A DNA stretch of 64,000 nucleotides from Eubacteriales bacterium (GCA_030525875.1 JAUNDV010000003.1:62001-126000); one strand, 5' to 3'; shown: positions 46,703 through 56,503, counted from the stretch's first letter. Program-made: numbers and translations. The notes: generated from the letters alone by a model not told the origin.

Positions 46703-49616
46703 AGAAATCTGGGAAATAGTTAAAACATTTTTCATAAAGCTGTTTCAAAGCAGAATATTTGCAGTAGGAGTAATACTATTTACTCTTTTTGGCGTGCTTT
46801 CAGTACGTTTATTCAATCTTCAGATAATCAATGGGGAAAATTATAATGAAGAATTTATTGAAAAGATTGAAAGAACGGTAAAAACACCAGGTGCAAGAGG
46901 AAATATATATGATGCAGACGGCAACCTGCTTGCTTATAACAAGTTAAGCTACAATGTCACTATTATGGACAACGGAGCTTATACAAATGATTATAATGCA
47001 AGAAATATCATGCTTTATAAGCTGGCTACGATACTTGAGAAGCATGAGGTGCCAGTTGTATCAAGATTTGAAGTTGCTTTGGATGAAAATGGAGACTATG
47101 TATATACAACGACATCTGAAGCCGCAAAAAAAAGATTCCTTGCAAATATGTATGGCGTTACAACAGATAAGCTGGATCAGCCAGATGGTAAATATCCATC
47201 AGATATTAGTGCCTATGATGCAGTCATGAAAAAGGTCGATGATTATGCCTTTAACAGAATTAAAGACGAAGAAACAGGAGCGCCAATAATCCCGTCCGAC
47301 AAAACTTTACTTGATATGGTAAAGATTCTCTATACCATGAGACAGACTGCCTTCCAGAGATATGAAACAACTACTATTGCGCAGAATATCAACGAAGAAT
47401 GCATGGCAGAAATACTCGAAAACCAGTCAGAACTACAAGGAACAGCTATAGAGGAAACATATATCAGACAGTATAATAATGCCAAATATTTTTCGCATAT
47501 AATAGGATATACAGGAGCTGTACAGGACGAAAAGCAGCTTGCAGAGCTTCAAAAGACCAATCCTAACTATGAAATTACCGATATAGTAGGAGCAACGGGA
47601 ATAGAGAAAACCATGGAAACAGCCCTTCAGGGAACTAAGGGTGAAAAACATATGTATGTTGACAGCTATGGACAGATTACGAAGGTAATATCAGAGACAG
47701 AGCCAAAGGCAGGAGATGATTTCTATCTTACTATCCAGCAGAACCTGCAGATTGGCGTATATCATCTTCTGGAACAGCAGCTTGCAAGTATTCTCGCAAA
47801 CAAAATAGTCAATATGCCGGCTTCTGAAATTCCTAATGCAGGAGAATCTTCAAATATAGTTATTTCAGTTGATGATGCATATTTTCAGCTCATAAATAAT
47901 AATGTGCTCAATACATCTCATTTTACAGCTGAGGATGCAGGTCAGGCAGAAAAACAGATAGCAGCTGCATTCGAATCACACAAAAAAAATGTGCTTAACG
48001 AATTAAAAGCAGAGCTGTTGAATGAATATGCCAAACCAATAGAAGAGCTTTCAGACGAAATGGTTGCATACATGGTATATATCTACGACTATTTATGCAA
48101 AGATAATGTTGGTATAGTTAATGTGGATAAAATCGACCAGCAGTCAGAAAGCTATATTGCATGGAAAAATGATACCATAAGCCTGAGAAATTATTTATTT
48201 TCTGGAATATCTTCAGGCTGGATCGATACCTCCAGATTAAAGAATAAAGAGATAAGCTCAAAGTATGAAGATGCTACAGCACTTTATAATCAGATAATTG
48301 ATTTTGTTATGGATGAAATTTCTGAGGATCATAGTTTTGATAAGTTAATTTACAAATATATGATTATAGATAGAACAGGTGTAAGCGGCAGACTTTTGTG
48401 TATGGCCTTGTATGAGCAGGGGATTTTGACATGGAATCAGGAAAAATATGATGCTCTTAATGCAGGAGATGAAAATTATGCCTACAGCTTCCTTATAAAC
48501 TGTATACTTAATATCCAGATTACACCTGCACAGCTTGCACTTGATCCATGTATGGGATCTGTAGTTATTACAGATGTAAATACAGGAGATATTAAAGCTC
48601 TTGTTACTTATCCGGGATATGATAATAATAAAATAAATGACAGTGAATATTTTTATAAATGTCTAAATGACTTATCACTGCCACTTATAAATTCAGCGAC
48701 CCAGACCAACAAGGCACCTGGATCTACATTTAAACCTATCAGTGCCATAGCAGTACTTGAAGAAGGTAAAATGGGCTTAGAGGAAACTGTCAACTGTACA
48801 GGTTCATATAAGGAGGTCGATCCTCCAATCAACTGTTGGATCAGACAGCCAGGACATGGACCACTGACTGTACAGCAGGCAATTGAGAATTCATGTAACT
48901 ACTGTTTTGCAGAATTTGGTCACAGACTTTCTATGGTAGAGCCTGAAGAAGGAAGTGAAACAGATGAACTTCAGTACAGTACAGTTGAAGGTGTTAATAA
49001 GCTCTATAAATATGCAGCTATGTTTGGCCTTGATAGAAAATCAGGTATCCAGATAGACGAGAAGGAGCCACATATATCAGAGGAAGATCCAGAGCGTACA
49101 GCTTTTGGTCAGGCTACACATTCCTTCAATAATGTACAGCTTGCAAGATATACTACAGCACTTGCAAATAATGGAAGACTCTTTAATCTTACGTTACTTA
49201 AATCAGAAACGGATGCAGATGGTAATGAAAAACAGCGTTTTCCTGCTGAGCAGATAGGAACAATAGAATTAAAACAGTCAACATGGGATATAGTACATCA
49301 GGGACTTAGAGATGTTATTACTACCGGAGCGGCTAAGAGAGTATTCAATGGCTATAAGACTGTTGAGATAGCAGGTAAAACAGGTACAGCCGAGGAAATC
49401 AAGACAAGAGGTAACCACGGATTCTTTATTTCTTATGCACCTTACAACAATCCTGAGATAGCTGTAACTACAACAATACCTTTCAGCTATTCATCTGGTA
49501 ACTCAGCTACACTTGCAAGAAGAGTATATGATTACTATTATGGAGCTACAGATCTTCCAACCATAGTATCAGGTACAGCAAGAGGAATTGAGATGGTTAA
49601 CATAATTGATGGCTAA
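46695..49616 (+). CDS. mrdA: Penicillin-binding protein 2 (elongation D,D-transpeptidase), enlarged
   Basis: 973 residues, against ~630-700 for typical PBP2. TTG start with AGAGGA 8 bases upstream. Membrane anchor near 15-35, PBP dimerisation domain with 'GARGNIYDADGNLLAYN', then a transpeptidase domain with catalytic Ser677 in STFK, SCN (733-735) and KTG (Lys895 in GKTGTAEE). About 240 residues (about 365-605), mostly helical and acidic with no motif I recognise, are inserted between the pedestal and the transpeptidase domain. Works with RodA and MreC/D on side-wall peptidoglycan. Confidence 0.93.
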   Translation: MLKEIWEIVKTFFIKLFQSRIFAVGVILFTLFGVLSVRLFNLQIINGENYNEEFIEKIERTVKTPGARGNIYDADGNLLAYNKLSYNVTIMDNGAYTNDYNARNIMLYKLATILEKHEVPVVSRFEVALDENGDYVYTTTSEAAKKRFLANMYGVTTDKLDQPDGKYPSDISAYDAVMKKVDDYAFNRIKDEETGAPIIPSDKTLLDMVKILYTMRQTAFQRYETTTIAQNINEECMAEILENQSELQGTAIEETYIRQYNNAKYFSHIIGYTGAVQDEKQLAELQKTNPNYEITDIVGATGIEKTMETALQGTKGEKHMYVDSYGQITKVISETEPKAGDDFYLTIQQNLQIGVYHLLEQQLASILANKIVNMPASEIPNAGESSNIVISVDDAYFQLINNNVLNTSHFTAEDAGQAEKQIAAAFESHKKNVLNELKAELLNEYAKPIEELSDEMVAYMVYIYDYLCKDNVGIVNVDKIDQQSESYIAWKNDTISLRNYLFSGISSGWIDTSRLKNKEISSKYEDATALYNQIIDFVMDEISEDHSFDKLIYKYMIIDRTGVSGRLLCMALYEQGILTWNQEKYDALNAGDENYAYSFLINCILNIQITPAQLALDPCMGSVVITDVNTGDIKALVTYPGYDNNKINDSEYFYKCLNDLSLPLINSATQTNKAPGSTFKPISAIAVLEEGKMGLEETVNCTGSYKEVDPPINCWIRQPGHGPLTVQQAIENSCNYCFAEFGHRLSMVEPEEGSETDELQYSTVEGVNKLYKYAAMFGLDRKSGIQIDEKEPHISEEDPERTAFGQATHSFNNVQLARYTTALANNGRLFNLTLLKSETDADGNEKQRFPAEQIGTIELKQSTWDIVHQGLRDVITTGAAKRVFNGYKTVEIAGKTGTAEEIKTRGNHGFFISYAPYNNPEIAVTTTIPFSYSSGNSATLARRVYDYYYGATDLPTIVSGTARGIEMVNIIDG

Positions 49617-49704
49617 GCTATCTGTACAAAATTAACTAAAAAAAGATAAAAAAACGTTTTTTTTAGTGACAATATAAGAAAGAAAGAGTATACTTAGACA
49701 AAAG

Positions 49705-50832
49705 ATGAAATTTGACTATGATTTAAAATATTATAATTTTATGCTTTTACTCTTTGTTATCGGTGTAAATATTTGCGGTATTTTTATAGTTAAATCGGCT
49801 GCAAATATGAATGATTCAATTGTAACAAAGCAGATTATAGGAACTCTTGCAGGAATATGCTTGTGTATTATATTTTCCTTTATAGATTATAAAAAGCTTA
49901 TAAAATATTACGGAGCAATTTATGTAATCACTATTATATTCTTAGTAGCAGTTCTTATTTGGGGAGCTACGCACAAGGGAGCCGGAAGATGGATAGTTCT
50001 TCCTGTTATTGGACAGATCCAGCCAGCAGAATTTTCTAAAGTAGGTATAATAATATTTTTTGCGGGGTATTTTGACAAGCACAAGGATGATTTAAATAAT
50101 ATACCAATTTTCTTTAAGTCAGTAATATTGTTTGCTATACCTGCGTTACTTATATTTGCTGAGCCAAACTTAAGTACAACAATAATTGTAACAGTAATTT
50201 TTGCTGGTATGTTTTTTGTGGCTGGCTTAAGCTTCAAGTGGATAGGTGGTACCTTACTTACTATCCTTCCTATACTTGGAGCTGTGCTTTACACCTTTAC
50301 AACAGACCTTTATAAGAAGCTTCCATTTATAAAGGATTATCAGAAGGACCGTATCCTTGGTCTTCTTTATCCAGAGAGATTTCCGGATATATTCCTTCAG
50401 CAACAGAATTCTATAATGGCCATAGGCTCTGGCGGTTTATATGGCAAGGGCTTATATAATTCAGATATTAGCTCAGTTAAGGCTGGTAATTTCCTTATAG
50501 AGGAGGATACAGACTTTATTTTTGCCATTATTGGCGAGGAGCTTGGATTTAGAGGCTGTATGCTCTTATTGATGGCTTTTATAGTTATTCTTTTCCTTAT
50601 TCTAAATATTGCAAGCAGAACCAAGGAAACAAAGGGAAGAGTATTATGTGTTGGAATAGCTGTATGGATTGGTTTTCAGACTTTCACAAATATAGCAGTT
50701 TCTACAGCACTTTTTCCTAATACTGGAGTAACGCTTCCGTTTATAAGCAGAGGTGTATCTTCGTTATTAGCTTTATATATTGCAATCGGTATTGTTTTGA
50801 ATATCGGACTTCAAAGAAAAACATACAAATAG
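49705..50832 (+). CDS. rodA: SEDS peptidoglycan polymerase RodA
   Basis: 375 residues with ten membrane segments. 'GAGRWIVLPVIGQIQPAEFSK' in part, 'AEPNLSTTIIVT' and 'EEDTDFIFAIIGEELGF' are SEDS signatures; the last contains the conserved catalytic Asp region. 'FPNTGVTLPFISRGVSSL' follows near the C-terminus. RodA rather than FtsW is chosen because of the mre/PBP2 neighbourhood. No clear ribosome site precedes the ATG. A gap of 88 bases separates it from PBP2; minCDE, which often lie here in Clostridia, are absent. Confidence 0.92.
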   Translation: MKFDYDLKYYNFMLLLFVIGVNICGIFIVKSAANMNDSIVTKQIIGTLAGICLCIIFSFIDYKKLIKYYGAIYVITIIFLVAVLIWGATHKGAGRWIVLPVIGQIQPAEFSKVGIIIFFAGYFDKHKDDLNNIPIFFKSVILFAIPALLIFAEPNLSTTIIVTVIFAGMFFVAGLSFKWIGGTLLTILPILGAVLYTFTTDLYKKLPFIKDYQKDRILGLLYPERFPDIFLQQQNSIMAIGSGGLYGKGLYNSDISSVKAGNFLIEEDTDFIFAIIGEELGFRGCMLLLMAFIVILFLILNIASRTKETKGRVLCVGIAVWIGFQTFTNIAVSTALFPNTGVTLPFISRGVSSLLALYIAIGIVLNIGLQRKTYK

Positions 50833-50856
50833 TTTTATAGGAAGAGGGGTTTATAT

Positions 50857-51246
50857 ATGAACGTAGGCTTAATAGCACATGATTCTAAAAAGAAGCTGAT
50901 GCAGAATTTCTGCATTGCTTACAGAGGGATTTTGTCAAAGAATGAGCTTTATGCTACAGGAACAACAGGAAGACTGATTGAAGAGGTGACAAATCTTCAT
51001 GTGCATAAATATCTTGCAGGACATCTTGGCGGACAGCAGCAGATGGCAGCTCAGATAGCTAACAATGATCTTGATATGATTATTTTCCTGAGAGATCCTC
51101 AGCAGCCAAAATCACATGAGCCAGATGTTAATAATGTGGTAAAGCTTTGCGATACTTACAATATTCCTATGGCAACAAATATTGCTACAGCTGAGCTTCT
51201 TATCAGAGCATTGGAGAATGGAGATCTTGAGTGGCGTGAAGCTTAA
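50857..51246 (+). CDS. mgsA: Methylglyoxal synthase
   Basis: Converts dihydroxyacetone phosphate to methylglyoxal and phosphate, an overflow bypass of lower glycolysis. 129 residues: 'IAHDSKKKLM' N-terminus, 'ATGTTGRLIEE' phosphate loop, 'GHLGGQQQMAAQIAN' and 'FLRDPQQPKSHEPDV' with catalytic Asp. Following rodA is its usual position in Clostridia. AGGAAGAGG precedes the ATG. Confidence 0.95.
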   Translation: MNVGLIAHDSKKKLMQNFCIAYRGILSKNELYATGTTGRLIEEVTNLHVHKYLAGHLGGQQQMAAQIANNDLDMIIFLRDPQQPKSHEPDVNNVVKLCDTYNIPMATNIATAELLIRALENGDLEWREA

Positions 51247-52189
51247 ATTACTTTGTTTATTATTAGCTACATGTGGTATGTTATCCGCATGTGGCAGTGG
51301 TTTTGATAACAAATATAATATTTCTGAATTAGATGTAGGTAAGGTCTATTCAAATGAAGAGGGGCTGAAAGCTGATGGCTTTGCAGCGTCTCTTTGTGTA
51401 CCTGAATCTGATGAAGCATTTAATACTGACGGAGTTAATGCAGAGGCCTTTGCCTTATTTGATATAACGGATAAGGAAATAATTTCGCAAAAAAACAGCT
51501 TTGAGAAGGTTTATCCAGCATCCACCACAAAGATTCTTACCTGCCTTGTAGCACTGGAAAATAGTAACTTAGATGATATAGTTACAGTACCAAAGGAATC
51601 AGAAATTACGGTTTCAGGTTCATCAATGGCTGCATTAAGACCTGGAGACCAGCTTTCAATGAGAGATTTGCTTTATGGTCTTATGGTACCAAGTGGAAAT
51701 GATGCCGCGGTGGCTATTGCCCATCATATCTCTGGAAGTATAGATAGCTTTTCAAAACTTATGAATGAAAAAGCCGTAGAATTAGGTGCAACACATTCTA
51801 ATTTTATAAATCCACATGGACTTCCAGATGATAATCACTATACAACAGTATATGATATGTATCTTATTTTTCAGGAAGCATTAAAGAATAAGGATTTCTT
51901 AGAAATTGCCAATAAGAAAGAATACACAGCAACAGTTACATCGGCTGACGGACAGCAAAGAGAGGTTGTCTGGAAGAATGGAAATGGATTTCTTAGTGGT
52001 AAGTTTACATTACCTGAAGGAATAAGTATTACAGCTGGTAAGACAGGGCATACAAGTAAGGCAGGCTTTTGCCTTGTATTAGCAGAAAAAGATACAGACG
52101 GACACGAATATATTTCAATAGTAATGAAAGCTCCTGTATATGAAGAGCTATACAGTGGTATGTCAAACCTGATTTCAAAAGGAAAATAA
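51236..52189 (+). CDS. dacF: D-alanyl-D-alanine carboxypeptidase (lipoprotein, PBP5/DacF type)
   Basis: Trims the terminal D-Ala from peptidoglycan stem peptides. S11 peptidase with catalytic STTK ('YPASTTKIL'), SGN and KTG ('TAGKTGHTSKAG'). The GTG at 51236 gives a compact signal, KLKLLCLLLATCGMLSAC, with lipobox Cys near 18; it overlaps mgsA by 11 bases and GGAGA lies 11 bases upstream. An ATG at 51218 lacks a spaced ribosome site. The 317-residue product ends after the catalytic domain; the C-terminal anchor domain of PBP5 is absent, consistent with lipid anchoring instead. Confidence 0.9.
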   Translation: MKLKLLCLLLATCGMLSACGSGFDNKYNISELDVGKVYSNEEGLKADGFAASLCVPESDEAFNTDGVNAEAFALFDITDKEIISQKNSFEKVYPASTTKILTCLVALENSNLDDIVTVPKESEITVSGSSMAALRPGDQLSMRDLLYGLMVPSGNDAAVAIAHHISGSIDSFSKLMNEKAVELGATHSNFINPHGLPDDNHYTTVYDMYLIFQEALKNKDFLEIANKKEYTATVTSADGQQREVVWKNGNGFLSGKFTLPEGISITAGKTGHTSKAGFCLVLAEKDTDGHEYISIVMKAPVYEELYSGMSNLISKGK

Positions 52190-52236
52190 TATATAAATCA
52201 AATTCAAGACTTTAGTCAATTTATACAAAAAGTTTC

Positions 52237-52265
52237 TTGATTTACAATACGTTTTGTAATATAAT
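52237..52265 (+). promoter_or_regulatory. Promoter with inverted repeat in the spacer
   Basis: TTGATT (52237-52242), 17-base spacer, TATAAT (52260-52265), 39 bases before the next ATG. The spacer holds TTACAA-TACGTT-TTGTAA (52242-52259), a dyad that could be an operator. Confidence 0.75.
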
Positions 52266-52304
52266 CTAAATATCAAACATACACCTTTCAGGAGGAAAAG
52301 AGAT

Positions 52305-52724
52305 ATGATAGAGTTAATTGTAGGCAGCAAGGGTAAAGGTAAGACAAAGGAGTTACTTTCTAGAGCAGAGTCAGCAGTGAAGTCTGCAATAGGTAGCGTT
52401 GTTTATGTTGATAAGAGTTCACAGCACATGTATGAACTTTCAAATAAGATCAGACTTATAAATGTAAGCGGATTCCCTGTCGATTCAGAAGATGGTTATA
52501 TTGGATTTATAAGTGGTATTATTTCACAGGATCATGATCTTGAATATATGTTCCTTGATAGCTTCCTTACAGTAGCAAATCTTTATGGAACAGATATTTC
52601 ATCTGCAATTGATAAGCTTGCTCAGTTGTCAGATAAATACCATGTGAACTTTATAATAAGTGTTTCCATGGATGCTGAGGATTTACCTGAAAGCTGTGAA
52701 AAATATGTTACGGTGAAACTATAA
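52305..52724 (+). CDS. Small P-loop ATPase-like protein (139 aa)
   Basis: Walker A-type loop GSKGKGKT at residues 7-14 and a plausible Walker B 'LEYMFLDSF' near 84; the rest is alpha/beta with no membrane segment. GGAGG lies 9 bases before the ATG. Function unknown: it is too short for a motor ATPase and resembles a stand-alone nucleotide-binding domain. I recall similar small proteins upstream of HlyD-like genes near sepF in Lachnospiraceae, but this is from memory. It has its own promoter and is 7 bases from the next gene. Confidence 0.75.
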   Translation: MIELIVGSKGKGKTKELLSRAESAVKSAIGSVVYVDKSSQHMYELSNKIRLINVSGFPVDSEDGYIGFISGIISQDHDLEYMFLDSFLTVANLYGTDISSAIDKLAQLSDKYHVNFIISVSMDAEDLPESCEKYVTVKL

Positions 52725-52731
52725 TTAACGA

Positions 52732-54138
52732 ATGGTAAATAATAAAAAAAATAAAAACAAAATATTAAAGCTAAGAAAACAGTTCAAACCCAATGTAGGC
52801 ATTCTATTTTTCCTAATAATAGTTGTCTACATTGTTTTTGCGTTCATTTCTTATCAAAAAAGAGAAAAAGTAATGGTATTTGAGGTCGAAGAAGGAAATA
52901 TAGTTAAGGAACATAACTATACCGGACTCATTTTCAGGGAAGAAGTTGTTAAGAAAGCAGAGCTTACAGGCTATGTTAATTTTTATTTGCCTGAGGGTAA
53001 AAAGGCTGCAAAATATGACAAGATATGTTCAATTGATGAAAGCGGCAATCTCAAGAACTATATTAAGAGTAATTCATCTGAATTTAATGAGCTTAGTAAT
53101 TCCAACCTTGCGGAAATAAGAAATTATTTAAATGGATTTTCACGTCAATTCGATAATAATTCATTTAATATGACTTACGATGCAGACATGTCCTTAGAGT
53201 CACTTGTAATGGATTTTTCTAATAGAAATGTGCTCTTAGGAATGTCAGATAAGCTTAAAGCGGCTGGAATTAATTTTAATGAATTTTCAGCGAATCAGAC
53301 AGGCATGGTCTCTTATTCGATTGATGGCTACGAGGGACTTAAAATAGACGATATTGAAGAGTCCTGGTTAGACAAAACAAATTATAAGAAGACAGTTATT
53401 CATTCAGGTGACCATGTTAATGAGGGGGATGATCTGTATAAGATAATCACTTCTGATAAGTGGCAGATAGTATTCAAGCTTGATGAAAATGATCTGGCAG
53501 AGTTTGGAGATAAGAAGTCACTGGTTGTTCAGTTTGGAGATAAGGATCTAAGCACGACAGGAGATTTTCATTCAATAAGAGGAAAAGACGGAAATTCATA
53601 TGGAGTTCTTGAATTTTCAAAATATCTTACGCAGTTTAATGCCGAGAGATTTACAAACTTTGAGATTGTTTCAAATGATGTTTCCGGATTAAAAATACCT
53701 GAAAAATCCATTACAAAAAAGGACTTCTGTATAATACCTAAAGAATACCTTTTTACAAATGATGATGGAGAACAGGGATTTTATAAAGAGAATCTTTCAG
53801 AAACCGGCACTTCAACACAGTTTATCAGTACAGACATATATAATGAGGATGAAGAATACTGTTATATAGAGTGTAATGACAATACAGAACTTAAGGTAGG
53901 AGATTATATTACTAAGCCTCAGTCAACAGATAAACGTTATCAGATTGGTCCGGTAAAGCCACTTGAAGGCGTCTATAATGTTAATAAAGGCTATACTGTA
54001 TTTAAGCGCATAGAACCGCTGGAAATGGCAAATGGATACTGTATAATCAAAAAGAACACTTCCTATGGACTGTCGGTTTATGATCATATTGTTCTTGATG
54101 CATCTACAGTTTCAGATGGACAGCTTATTTTCAGATAA
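52732..54138 (+). CDS. HlyD/RND-adaptor-like membrane protein (468 aa)
   Basis: Basic N-terminus, one membrane segment (about 22-42), then an extracellular part whose 'VEEGNIVKEHNYTGLIFREE' and 'IHSGDHVNEGDDLYKI' resemble the paired lipoyl half-domains of HlyD-type adaptors, with a helical stretch between them. No ABC or RND partner gene is adjacent. Role in division or envelope has been suggested by neighbours in related genomes but is not shown here. The only ribosome-like site, GGTGAA, is 15 bases away, so translation may be coupled to the P-loop gene. Confidence 0.75.
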   Translation: MVNNKKNKNKILKLRKQFKPNVGILFFLIIVVYIVFAFISYQKREKVMVFEVEEGNIVKEHNYTGLIFREEVVKKAELTGYVNFYLPEGKKAAKYDKICSIDESGNLKNYIKSNSSEFNELSNSNLAEIRNYLNGFSRQFDNNSFNMTYDADMSLESLVMDFSNRNVLLGMSDKLKAAGINFNEFSANQTGMVSYSIDGYEGLKIDDIEESWLDKTNYKKTVIHSGDHVNEGDDLYKIITSDKWQIVFKLDENDLAEFGDKKSLVVQFGDKDLSTTGDFHSIRGKDGNSYGVLEFSKYLTQFNAERFTNFEIVSNDVSGLKIPEKSITKKDFCIIPKEYLFTNDDGEQGFYKENLSETGTSTQFISTDIYNEDEEYCYIECNDNTELKVGDYITKPQSTDKRYQIGPVKPLEGVYNVNKGYTVFKRIEPLEMANGYCIIKKNTSYGLSVYDHIVLDASTVSDGQLIFR

Positions 54139-54187
54139 AACTTTAAAATAAATAAAGCTTTAAAATAAAATTCGATTTGGAGTTAAA

Positions 54188-55558
54188 ATGGGTAAAAGTA
54201 TTAATCTGCTTGAAGGAAAAATAACACCAACTCTTGTTAAACTAGCTATTCCTATAATGGGAACCTCACTTATCCAGATGGGCTACAATCTTGTAGATAT
54301 GATATGGATAGGAAGACTTGGAAGTGGTGCTGTAGCTGCAGTAGGTGCAGCCGGTCTGTTTATGATAATGGCTTATGGAGTCACCTGTATACCTAAAATT
54401 GGAGGTCAGGTTTCAATAGCACAAAGCTTAGGCTGTGACAAGAAGAATTCAGCAGTCAGATATGCTTCAGCCAGCTTACAAATAGGAGTTTTTCTTGGAC
54501 TTATATTTGGATTTATCTGCATTTTATTTAACAGGCAGATGATAGATTTCTTTAAACTAAGCGGAGACTCAGTTATAAAAAATGCAAGGATATATCTTGT
54601 TATAGTATGTGGACTTGTAATATTTCAGGTTTTAGACCAGGTTATAGGCAGTATTTTTAATGCAATGGGAAATACTGTTATCACATTTAAGGTTACTACT
54701 ATAGGACTTCTTATTAATCTTGTCTTAGACCCAATGCTTATATTTGGTATAGGTCCATTTCCAAGACTTGAGGTTGCAGGAGCAGCTATAGCAACTGTGC
54801 TTGCCCAGGTAATAGTATTTATCATTTATTTAAATGTAGCAATAAAAGAAGAGGTAATATTCCGGAAAATTAGAATTTTAAGAAAATGCTCAAAGGAAAG
54901 CTATTTTACAATCTTTAGAATTGGTCTTCCATCTGCCATGCATGAAGTTATTTTTTCATCAATATCCATGGTAATTGCAAGGCTTATTGCAGGATATGGT
55001 GATGCTGCTATTGCCGTTCAAAAGGTAGGCGGTCAGATCGAATCTATGAGCTGGATGATGGCCGGAGGATTTTCTGTAGCAATTAATACTTTTATTGCAC
55101 AAAATTATGGTGCTGGAAGATTAGACAGACTGGAAAAAGGTTTTAAATCGGCCTTTATAATCATGTCAGTATGGGGACTTTTCACCAGCTTCCTGCTTAT
55201 GGTATTTCCGGGATTTTTCTTCAGGATTTTTATAAATGAGCCAGATGTTATACCTATGGGCATAGATTATTTAAGAATCATAGCTTTAAGTGAGATATTT
55301 ATGTGTATGGAAGGTGTTGCAACAGGTGCTTTCCAAGGACTTGGAAAGACCGTTTATCCTTCAATATGCAGTGTTATATTTAATTTATTCAGGATTCCGG
55401 CGGCTATTTTCTTATCCAGAACATCTCTTGGACTCAATGGAATATGGTGGGCTTTAACTATTTCATGTGTATTAAAGGGAACAGTAATTCCACTGTGGTA
55501 TATTTCTATTTTCAGGAAAGTTAAAAAGTCCATGAGTAAAAATGTCAGCTTAAGCTAA
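54188..55558 (+). CDS. MATE family efflux transporter
   Basis: 456 residues with twelve membrane segments in two homologous halves, e.g. 'PIMGTSLIQMGYNLVDMIWIG' (in part) in the first half and 'GLPSAMHEVIFSSISMV' in the second. MATE pumps expel cationic drugs or metabolites using Na+ or H+; substrate unknown. TTGGAGTT precedes the ATG. It is 49 bases after the HlyD-like gene without a visible terminator. Confidence 0.92.
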   Translation: MGKSINLLEGKITPTLVKLAIPIMGTSLIQMGYNLVDMIWIGRLGSGAVAAVGAAGLFMIMAYGVTCIPKIGGQVSIAQSLGCDKKNSAVRYASASLQIGVFLGLIFGFICILFNRQMIDFFKLSGDSVIKNARIYLVIVCGLVIFQVLDQVIGSIFNAMGNTVITFKVTTIGLLINLVLDPMLIFGIGPFPRLEVAGAAIATVLAQVIVFIIYLNVAIKEEVIFRKIRILRKCSKESYFTIFRIGLPSAMHEVIFSSISMVIARLIAGYGDAAIAVQKVGGQIESMSWMMAGGFSVAINTFIAQNYGAGRLDRLEKGFKSAFIIMSVWGLFTSFLLMVFPGFFFRIFINEPDVIPMGIDYLRIIALSEIFMCMEGVATGAFQGLGKTVYPSICSVIFNLFRIPAAIFLSRTSLGLNGIWWALTISCVLKGTVIPLWYISIFRKVKKSMSKNVSLS

Positions 55559-55602
55559 TCAAATGGTAAATCAACTAAAAAATAAAGACAAGGTGTCAGC
55601 TT

Positions 55603-56472
55603 ATGAGTAAAACAGTAAAAAACATTTTGAATATTTTTATGATTTTATTAGGTAATTCTGTATATGCGCTTGGAATAGTCATGTTTGTACTTCCAAATGG
55701 GCTTATTACAGGAGGAACGACCGGTCTTGCCTTAACAATGGATCATTTCTTCGGTTTTCCTATATCAGTATTCGTAATGATTTTTAATGTTTCAATGTTT
55801 ACTTTGGGACTGTTTATATTAGGAAAGAAGTTTGCACTTACAACGCTTATAAGTACATTTTATTACCCGTTTATACTTGGAATATTCCAGCGTTTTCCAA
55901 GCCTTGCCAATGCTACTGATGACAAGATGCTTGCCACTGTATGCGCAGGAATTATGATTGGCTTCGGAATAGGAGTAGTTATCAAAGCTGGTGCATCTAC
56001 TGGCGGAATGGATATACCTCCTTTAGTATTAAATAAAAAATTTGGATTGCCTGTTTCAGTTATGATATACCTGTTCGATTTCAGCATTTTGATACTTCAG
56101 ATGCTATTTTCAAATATAGAGCAGACCTTATATGGTATTTTATTAGTGTTAATATATACCTTTGTCCTTGACAAAATACTTACCTTTGGAACTGCACAGA
56201 CACAGGTAAAGATCATCAGTCAAAGGTATAAAGAAATTAATAATGCAATTATACATAAGTTAGACAGAGGCTCAAGCTTAATACATATTACAACTGGATA
56301 TCTTGAAAACGAAGAAATGATGGTTTTATCTGTTATATCCAACAGAGAGCTGCCACAGCTTAAGCAGATAGTAAATGACATTGATCCTGATGCATTTTTA
56401 ACTATAAGCCGCATATATGAAACTAGAGGAAGAGGATTTTCGCTGCAGAAAAAATACTTAGAGCAGAGATGA
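55603..56472 (+). CDS. YitT family membrane protein (DUF161/DUF2179)
   Basis: 289 residues: five N-terminal membrane segments with 'LPNGLITGGTTGLALTM' and 'IKAGASTGGMDIPPLVLNKK', then a cytosolic C-terminal DUF2179 domain ('HITTGYLENEEMMVLSVI'). The family is widespread in Firmicutes; transport function is undefined. AAGGTG lies before the ATG. Confidence 0.92.
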   Translation: MSKTVKNILNIFMILLGNSVYALGIVMFVLPNGLITGGTTGLALTMDHFFGFPISVFVMIFNVSMFTLGLFILGKKFALTTLISTFYYPFILGIFQRFPSLANATDDKMLATVCAGIMIGFGIGVVIKAGASTGGMDIPPLVLNKKFGLPVSVMIYLFDFSILILQMLFSNIEQTLYGILLVLIYTFVLDKILTFGTAQTQVKIISQRYKEINNAIIHKLDRGSSLIHITTGYLENEEMMVLSVISNRELPQLKQIVNDIDPDAFLTISRIYETRGRGFSLQKKYLEQR

Positions 56473-56503
56473 TATTGTAAAAATATAGAGAAGAGGTTAC
56501 AAA

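Noticed and set aside
49636..49666. Hairpin CTAAAAAAA / TTTTTTTTAG between PBP2 and rodA as a terminator
   Set aside because: Almost pure A-T stem with no T-run after it, too weak; may only be an A-tract near the rodA promoter.
54141..54169. Direct repeat CTTTAAAATAAA (two copies)
   Set aside because: Short, AT-rich, found once between two genes; most likely chance.
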